Source: AA29 sp041481445 (GTDB lineage Bacteria; Acidobacteriota; Vicinamibacteria; Fen-336). Taken from it: a DNA stretch of 27,593 bases. Of this stretch, positions 22,585 to 27,593 are shown piece by piece. The first letter of the stretch is position 1; every line of letters starts with the position of its first letter. A program made the translations under genes and the position numbers. The notes beneath the pieces were generated by a model. It did not search any database. It saw nothing but the letters and a program-made list of their open reading frames with translations, and was not told the DNA's origin. The DNA is taken from contig JBGPBV010000087.1 in the NCBI GenBank assembly GCA_041481445.1, positions 1 to 27,593 of the forward strand, in the 5' to 3' direction.

Positions 22585-23256
22585 CTATTCCGGCAGCAGC
22601 ACGACCATGTGGCTCTGCTGACCGTGTTTGACGGCCAAGGCGGCCAGGAATTTCGGCGGGTTGAGCCCGCCTCCCTCGGACGAGGCGAGATATCTCGCGC
22701 TCGGGACCAGGAGGGGGACTTGCGTGACGCCTCCTGCGGTGACCAGGATCCTTTGCGCAGCGACGCAACATCCAGCGATGACATCCACGGTGATGTCGAG
22801 CCCGCTGGCATTCCCGAGGAGCAGGGAGGTGCCGTCCCCGAGTTCCCCCACCGGGAAGATGAAGCCGGCACCGAGCGTGCGGTCGGCGGGTGGGATCGGG
22901 ATGACGTCGCCGTCGACGCGCAACGTCACGGCGGTGCGAAACTCCACTTGAGTGGAGGCGCGCCCGAGCAGGGCGTGCTTTGGCCTCGAGCGTCCGACCA
23001 GGCTCACGAGGTCGACCGATGCGAACACGTCATCCCCGAGGACGACGTCCGTGTGTGCGGGAACGCCGTCCAAGGTGAGCACCCCGACGGACATCAGGAG
23101 GTTGGCGGTCGCGGTCAGGTCGACGACGGCGGTGGAGGCCTTGGTATTGGCTCGTAGGATGAACCAGTGATCGCTGGCGGCGAGGGGTGATGAGTAGGGG
23201 ACCGTGCAGGCCAGGACCAACGTCAGGACCCTGCAAAGATCTGCTTTCCGGTTCAT
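22585..23256 (-). CDS. Secreted hypothetical protein
   Basis: A 223-residue protein with an N-terminal signal peptide (MNRKADLCRVLTLVLACTVPYSSPLAA). The mature part is rich in beta-strand-type segments with no recognised motif, apart from a vicinal Cys pair (AGCCVAAQR) and a C-terminal HMVVLLP. I do not recognise a family. The start ATG 23256 follows a strong GAGGAGGACGGG site; a longer in-frame start 12 codons upstream lacks one. It stands 53 bp upstream of the small secreted protein and protease pair in the same direction, making a three-gene secreted-protein cluster likely. Confidence 0.8.
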   Translation of the reverse strand: MNRKADLCRVLTLVLACTVPYSSPLAASDHWFILRANTKASTAVVDLTATANLLMSVGVLTLDGVPAHTDVVLGDDVFASVDLVSLVGRSRPKHALLGRASTQVEFRTAVTLRVDGDVIPIPPADRTLGAGFIFPVGELGDGTSLLLGNASGLDITVDVIAGCCVAAQRILVTAGGVTQVPLLVPSARYLASSEGGGLNPPKFLAALAVKHGQQSHMVVLLPE

Positions 23257-23441
23257 CCCGTCCTCCTCACATGGTGACGTCGTTTGGTTCACGTCGCGGG
23301 CAACCTAGGGCCGCCGCCGCAAGACGTCCATGGACGCGCGCTCACCTGCGCCTCAAGCCCGGCTCACCGTCCAACTCCATGGCGTCCAGGCCTTTGCTGG
23401 AAGGCCCCGACGGCGGGTGCTAACCTCCGCTTGGCCGACCC

Positions 23442-25298
23442 ATGACCTCACCCGCGGAGCAGCTCCCCGCCGCCCTCCGTTTCGGACGCTTCGAGGTGGA
23501 CAGGCGCGCCGGTGAGCTGCGCAAGGACGGCCGGCGCGTCAAGCTCCAGGAGAAGCCGTTCCGGATGCTGGAAGCCCTCCTGGAGCGGCCGGGAGAGGTC
23601 GTCACGCGCGACCAGCTGCGGCAACGGCTCTGGCCGGCCGACACCTTCGTCGACTTCGACAACAGCCTGAACACCGTGGTCAACAAGGTCCGCGCCGCGC
23701 TCGGCGACGCCGCCGAGAGCCCGCGCTTCGTCGAGACCCTCGGCCGGCGCGGATACCGCTTCATCGCGCCGCTCGAGGCACTCCCGGCGTCGCTCCCGCC
23801 GGCACCGGTCCCGGTCGCGGAGGTGCGGCGAAGGCGGCCTCGAGCACTGGCCGCCGTGATCGGCCTCGTCCTGGTGGCGTCCGTCTCCCTTCTCGTCCTC
23901 CGGTCGTGGCCGCGGCGCGGCTCGTCTCCGCCCATCACCTCGCTGGCCGTGCTTCCCCTGGTCAACCTCTCCAACGATCCCGAGCAGGAATACTTCGCGG
24001 ACGGCATGACGGACGCCCTCATCACCGACCTCGCCTCCATCCGGGCCCTGCGCGTGATCTCGCGCCAGTCCGTGATGGCCTACAAGGGCAGCCGCAAGCC
24101 GCTCCCGCAGATCGCCCGCGAGCTGGGCGTCGACGGGGTGGTCGAGGGCTCAGTGGCGCGGAGCGCCGGACGCGTGCGGGTCACCGCGCAGCTCGTGCAC
24201 GCGCCGACCGATCGCCACCTCTGGGCCCGCCAATACGAACGCGATGCACAGGACCTCCTCGCGCTCCAGAGCGAGCTCTCGGCCTCGATCGCACGGGAGA
24301 TCCGGACCGTGGTGACCCCAGAGGAGCTGGCTCGGCTCGGTCGGCCGCGCGCGACATCGGTCGCGGCCTACGACGACTACCTGCGTGGCCGCTACTTCTG
24401 GAACAAGAGGAGCGAGCCGGACCTCCAGAAAGGCCTGGCCTACTTCCAGCACGCCGTTGCCGAGGACCCGGGCTTCGCGCTGGCCTGGGCCGGCATCGCC
24501 GAATCCTACGGACCGCTCGCGTACGGAGGGTACATGGCCACCGCGGAGACCGCGCCGCGGATGAGGGCGGCCGCCACCCGCGCCCTCGAGCTGGACGACA
24601 CGCTGGCCGAGGCCCACACGGCCCTCGCCGCGTGCATGGCCTTCCAGGAGTGGAACTGGGCGGCGGCGGAGAGCGAGTTTCATCGCGCGATCGATGTGAA
24701 TCCGAACTACGCGACCGCCCATGCCTGGTATGGCCTGTACCTGAGCGGGCTCAGCCGCTTCGAGGAGGATGTCGCCCAGCGCACGCGGGCCCTCCAACTC
24801 GACCCGGTGAGCCCGGTCTGGAACGCCGGGCTCGGCGACGCTCTCGGACGTGCGGGGCGACTCCCGGAGGCGGCCCGGCAGCTCCAGAAGACGCTGGAGC
24901 TCGACCCGGACCTCTCTCAGGCGCACGTGTATCTGGGCGAGGTGTACCTGCGCGAGGGCCGCAATGACGAGGCGATCGTCGAGTTCCAGAAAGCGAAGGC
25001 GACCGGCTCGCTGGGGTACGCCTACGCCGTCTCGGGCCGTGCGGGCGAAGCGCGACGGGTGCTCGGCGAGCTGGAGCGCCTGGCCGCGCAGCGGTACGTG
25101 TCGCCGCTCGAGTTCGCGGTCGTGCATGCCGGACTGGGGCAGCGCGACCAGGCGTTCTCCTGGCTCGAGAAGGCGTTCGCGGACAGGGTGCCGAGACTCA
25201 GCGGGCTTCGCGTGGACCCGAGGCTCGCCTCGCTCCACGCGGACCCGCGCTTTGCCGGCCTGCTGCGGCGCATGAACCTGCCGCCGCTGTCCCGCTAG
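23442..25298 (+). CDS. CadC-like winged-helix regulator with transmembrane helix and TPR repeats
   Basis: A 618-residue membrane-anchored regulator. The N-terminal OmpR-type winged helix spans about 13-110 (LRFGRFEVDRRAGELRKDG, recognition part LNTVVNKVRAALGD, wing GRRGYRF). A proline-rich linker is followed by one transmembrane helix (about 135-155). The segment from about 165 to 290 (AVLPLVNLSNDPEQEYFADGMTDAL, VDGVVEGSV, WARQYERD) is the TolB/FlgO-like module common in this family, and residues about 310-600 hold tandem TPR repeats outside the cytoplasm. Many copies of this architecture are typical of Acidobacteriota. No phosphorylatable receiver domain is present, so signalling passes through the membrane as in CadC. 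It is divergent from the secreted-protein cluster across 185 bp and may regulate that cluster. ATG 23442 has no clear ribosome site. Confidence 0.93.
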   Translation: MTSPAEQLPAALRFGRFEVDRRAGELRKDGRRVKLQEKPFRMLEALLERPGEVVTRDQLRQRLWPADTFVDFDNSLNTVVNKVRAALGDAAESPRFVETLGRRGYRFIAPLEALPASLPPAPVPVAEVRRRRPRALAAVIGLVLVASVSLLVLRSWPRRGSSPPITSLAVLPLVNLSNDPEQEYFADGMTDALITDLASIRALRVISRQSVMAYKGSRKPLPQIARELGVDGVVEGSVARSAGRVRVTAQLVHAPTDRHLWARQYERDAQDLLALQSELSASIAREIRTVVTPEELARLGRPRATSVAAYDDYLRGRYFWNKRSEPDLQKGLAYFQHAVAEDPGFALAWAGIAESYGPLAYGGYMATAETAPRMRAAATRALELDDTLAEAHTALAACMAFQEWNWAAAESEFHRAIDVNPNYATAHAWYGLYLSGLSRFEEDVAQRTRALQLDPVSPVWNAGLGDALGRAGRLPEAARQLQKTLELDPDLSQAHVYLGEVYLREGRNDEAIVEFQKAKATGSLGYAYAVSGRAGEARRVLGELERLAAQRYVSPLEFAVVHAGLGQRDQAFSWLEKAFADRVPRLSGLRVDPRLASLHADPRFAGLLRRMNLPPLSR

Positions 25299-25520
25299 GG
25301 GACTCCGCGGTTCACCGCGCGACCCTCCGCCCGCCGGCGGCCCGTGGTCGCGAAGACGCGCAAGTCGGTGCGGAACTCCGTCGCCGGGGTGCGGACGGCG
25401 GTGGCCCGGATGGCGGCCAGGCCGTGCTCGAACTCATCGTCGCGCAGCAGCGAAAGCTGGCACGTCCCGTGGCGGTGCAGGATCGGGTCTGCTGGCCTTC
25501 GCGGATTCGTACGCCACTGC
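25295..25520 (-). pseudogene. Probable remnant of a SAM-dependent methyltransferase C-terminus
   Basis: In the spacer between the regulator and the cytochrome gene, the minus strand has an open frame without a sensible start, ending at TAG 25295-25297. It reads CQLSLLRDDEFEHGLAAIRA, then FRTDLRVFATTGRR. The pattern, a short strand, an acidic helix EFxxGLxxIR and a final TDLRxFxAT strand, resembles the C-terminal end of class I SAM-dependent methyltransferases. The N-terminal methyltransferase motifs are absent, and upstream DNA becomes cytochrome-gene leader. I read it as a decayed gene fragment. It could be chance in GC-rich DNA, so confidence is moderate. Confidence 0.4.
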
Positions 25521-25583
25521 TCCTGCCGCGCGAAAGCGGTGGGAATAATAGCCGTATCGGTTTCCGCAAGAGGAGGTGCACCG

Positions 25584-26996
25584 ATGACCCGCCATGTGCC
25601 GGCGTGGATCGCCGCCGCCGTGGGCGCGGGAGCGCTCCTGCTCGGAGTCGTCCACGCCCAGAACCCCCCGCCTCCGAACCCGAACGAGAAGAAGACGAGC
25701 TACGCGCCGGTGGACATCAAGGAGGACTTCGCCTCGATCATGGCGCGCATGAGCGCGGCCAGGCCGGCGGTGATGAAGCGGCAGCTGGATCTGCTCGCCC
25801 AGCGCTACGACCTCGCCGACCGGCCGTCCGCGGACGCGAAGATGTCGCGCGGCAAGCCGTTGCAGGAGGGAGTGCGGGCGCGGCTGCCCGCGGGGATGAC
25901 CTGGGACCAGCTGTCGGCCATGGACCCGGACCAGATCCGGGACCGGGACGCGTTCCCCGCCGGCTTCAAGCCCCTGCCGCACCCGAATCATCCCGAAGGC
26001 GGCATGATCTTCCCGAAGTTCCACATTGACGAGGTCAACCGCCAGGAGCAACGCGACCTCACACGGTTCGACCTCGACTTCGACATCCCCGACCAGTTCC
26101 TGCCCGAGTTCCCGCCCGCGATCTTCCTGACCACGCGCCCGGACCTCGGCGACGTCTCCCAGGGGAAGCTCGTCACGATCGAGAACTACTACGAGATGTT
26201 CAACGGGCTCCTGAACCCGAAGGACATCGAGGGAGTGCGCCTCCTGGTCTCGCCCTTCATGCAGCAGCAGTTCAACCAGACCGAGGACCGTCGCTCGGCG
26301 CGTCCGCACCGCGGGGTGGCCTGCTTCGACTGCCACGCCAACGGCCACACCAACGGCGCCGCCCACCTGGCCGGCGACACCCGGCCCCAGGAGTTCCGGC
26401 ACCGCATCGAGACGCCTTCGCTGCGCGGCGTCAACATCGAGCGCCTGTTCGGGTCGCAGCGCGCGCTCAAGACCATCGAGGATTTCACCGAGTTCGAGCA
26501 GCGCGCGGCCTACTTCGACGGCGACCCCGTCATCGCGACCAAGAAGGGCGTGAACGTGCTCGAGCGCGGCAGCCAGGTCCACTTCATGGCGGAGTTCCAG
26601 GAGCTGCTCGACTTCCCGCCCGCCCCCAAGCTCGGCCTCGACGGCAAGCTCGATCCCCGGAAGGCGAGCGCGCCGGAGGCGCGCGGGCAGGCCCTCTTCT
26701 TCGGCAAGGCGCAGTGCGCGACCTGCCACGTCCCGCCGTACTACACGGACAACCTCATGCACAACCTCCGCGCGGAACGCTTCTTCAAGCCGCAGATGAT
26801 CAACGGGATGATGGCGAGCCAGGACGGGCCCATCAAGACCTTCCCCCTGCGCGGGATCAAGGACTCGCCTCCCTACCTGCACGACGGACGGCTCCTGACC
26901 CTCGACGACACCGTCGAGTTCTTCAACCTGATCCTCTCCACCCGGCTCACCGAGCCCGAGAAGAAGGACCTGATCGCGTTCTTGAAGGTGCTCTAG
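25584..26996 (+). CDS. Secreted di-heme cytochrome c peroxidase-like protein
   Basis: A 470-residue exported protein with signal peptide (1-25). Two CxxCH haem c sites are present: Cys247/Cys250/His251 (CFDCH) and Cys378/Cys381/His382 (CATCH). Near the end, PLRGIKDSPPYLHDGRLLTLDDTVEFFN is close to the motif that closes MauG/bacterial cytochrome c peroxidase (CCP) proteins. The about 200 residues before the first haem site are longer than in standard CCP proteins (about 320-350 aa). It may be a peroxidase or an electron carrier, matured by System II proteins such as those at the left end. The start ATG 25584 follows AGGAGGTG (25571-25578); a longer frame to 25344 is rejected. It is convergent with an LVIVD-repeat gene, 12 bp apart. 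Confidence 0.9.
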   Translation: MTRHVPAWIAAAVGAGALLLGVVHAQNPPPPNPNEKKTSYAPVDIKEDFASIMARMSAARPAVMKRQLDLLAQRYDLADRPSADAKMSRGKPLQEGVRARLPAGMTWDQLSAMDPDQIRDRDAFPAGFKPLPHPNHPEGGMIFPKFHIDEVNRQEQRDLTRFDLDFDIPDQFLPEFPPAIFLTTRPDLGDVSQGKLVTIENYYEMFNGLLNPKDIEGVRLLVSPFMQQQFNQTEDRRSARPHRGVACFDCHANGHTNGAAHLAGDTRPQEFRHRIETPSLRGVNIERLFGSQRALKTIEDFTEFEQRAAYFDGDPVIATKKGVNVLERGSQVHFMAEFQELLDFPPAPKLGLDGKLDPRKASAPEARGQALFFGKAQCATCHVPPYYTDNLMHNLRAERFFKPQMINGMMASQDGPIKTFPLRGIKDSPPYLHDGRLLTLDDTVEFFNLILSTRLTEPEKKDLIAFLKVL

Positions 26997-27008
26997 AGTC
27001 GAAGGCGG

Positions 27009-27593
27009 TCAGCGCCTCTGGCGAGCGTCCGCCGCCTTGCCGCCCGTGGCCGGCCCCGGCGGGCCGTCGGTGACGGTGAAGAGCGTCCCGTCGCGGAGGT
27101 ACATCCGGCGCTGCTCCTCGCCGCTGAGGGGTCGCGCCCCCCGCCGGCCGAACACGCCGATCTGGTTCCCGCGCTCGTCCACCGCGCGGTCGCGGTCCAC
27201 CCCGCGCGAGAGGGCCACCGCCGGCCCGTGCGTCGCGTAGGTCGCGACCAGGCGGGGGGTGGGCCGCGGGCTGAAGCCGTAGGCGCCCGGCGTGCCGTTG
27301 GCGGAGATGGCCTCGATCACGCGCAGGCCGTTCTTGCCGTCCGCCACGTACGCGAAGATGCTGCCGCTCGTGGCCCCGATCTTGACGTCCTGCGCGTCGT
27401 TGACCGCCCCCCCGCCGTCGAAGGTCTGGTCGAGACGGGGCCGCTCGGGGGTCTTGATGTCTACGATGGCGAGGCCCTGCTCGCCCGCGGCGACGTAGGC
27501 GTACGTCCGCCCCAGGTACAGGCCGTGAGCGTGCGCCAAGGGCACGCTGGCCCCTTCCACGACCCGCGGCTTGTCCGGAGTGGTGACGTCCAC
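27009..27593 (-). CDS. LVIVD-repeat protein, C-terminal part (5' end outside window)
   Basis: Only the last about 194 residues are visible; the frame is open to the right edge, so the GTG at the edge need not be the start. Repeating units of the type YAYVAAGEQGLAIVDIKTPERP and FAYVADGKNGLRVIE are LVIVD-type beta-propeller repeats of bacterial surface proteins. The C-terminal end RGVDRDRAVDERGNQIGVFG and RMYLRDGTLFTVTDG is not a repeat and may be a cap or anchor. Adjacent to a secreted di-heme cytochrome, it may act with it outside the cell (inference). Confidence 0.85.
   Translation of the reverse strand: MDVTTPDKPRVVEGASVPLAHAHGLYLGRTYAYVAAGEQGLAIVDIKTPERPRLDQTFDGGGAVNDAQDVKIGATSGSIFAYVADGKNGLRVIEAISANGTPGAYGFSPRPTPRLVATYATHGPAVALSRGVDRDRAVDERGNQIGVFGRRGARPLSGEEQRRMYLRDGTLFTVTDGPPGPATGGKAADARQRR

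Noticed and set aside
23393..23426. Sigma70 promoter (TTTGCT / TAACCT) before the CadC-like gene
   Set aside because: Spacer is over 20 nt and the -35 match is poor.
25306..25319. CGCGGT/ACCGCG hairpin after the regulator gene as terminator
   Set aside because: Loop is too small for the full stem and no T-run follows.

Overview
The window is about 70% G+C. It carries 19 protein-coding genes that I support (two cut by the window ends), one probable gene remnant and one structured regulatory leader. I found no tRNA, rRNA, insertion sequence, prophage or CRISPR array. The gene content points to an environmental Gram-negative-type bacterium, most likely an Acidobacteriota member, with Rokubacteria or Methylomirabilota-like lineages as alternatives. 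The reasons are a CadC-like winged-helix/transmembrane/TPR regulator, System II cytochrome c maturation, a DUF4388 protein, LVIVD-repeat and di-heme peroxidase-like secreted proteins, and many secreted proteins of unknown function. The taxonomic call is inference.

Layout. 1-1866 (+): the end of a ResB-like protein overlapping a CcsA-type haem handling protein, together System II cytochrome c biogenesis. 1895-2653 (+): exported dienelactone-hydrolase-family enzyme. 2658-6042 (-): an orphan Cas4/AddB-like iron-sulfur PD-(D/E)XK nuclease and a large helical protein ending in a DUF4388 domain. 6157-10107 (-): a three-gene operon transcribed as glutamine-synthetase-like ligase, iron-type alcohol dehydrogenase, aldehyde dehydrogenase. 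This looks like a gamma-glutamylation route for an amine or amino alcohol. 10182-11348 (-): a secreted repeat protein. 11497-12393 (+): a flavin/NAD reductase convergent with the sulfite reductase gene.

12401-18666 (-) is the core of the window, a nearly self-contained assimilatory sulfate reduction locus. From its promoter it reads: structured leader with intrinsic terminator, TauE/SafE permease, a fused ATP sulfurylase-precorrin-2 dehydrogenase/ferrochelatase, uroporphyrinogen-III methyltransferase, APS reductase, a palindromic spacer, then sirohaem sulfite reductase. The encoded enzymes would convert sulfate to APS, sulfite and sulfide, and would also make the sirohaem that the last enzyme needs. 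Three of the junctions are overlapping (17 bp, then two 4-bp ATGA overlaps), which suggests translational coupling. The Sat-CysG fusion and the possible attenuator are the most noteworthy items.

18700-23256 (-): a small zinc-ribbon/membrane protein and three secreted proteins, including a 914-residue matrixin-type metalloprotease coupled to a small secreted partner. 23442-25298 (+): a transmembrane winged-helix TPR regulator. 25299-25583: a spacer with a probable methyltransferase gene remnant. 25584-26996 (+): secreted di-heme cytochrome. 27009-27593 (-): C-terminal part of an LVIVD-repeat protein running off the window.
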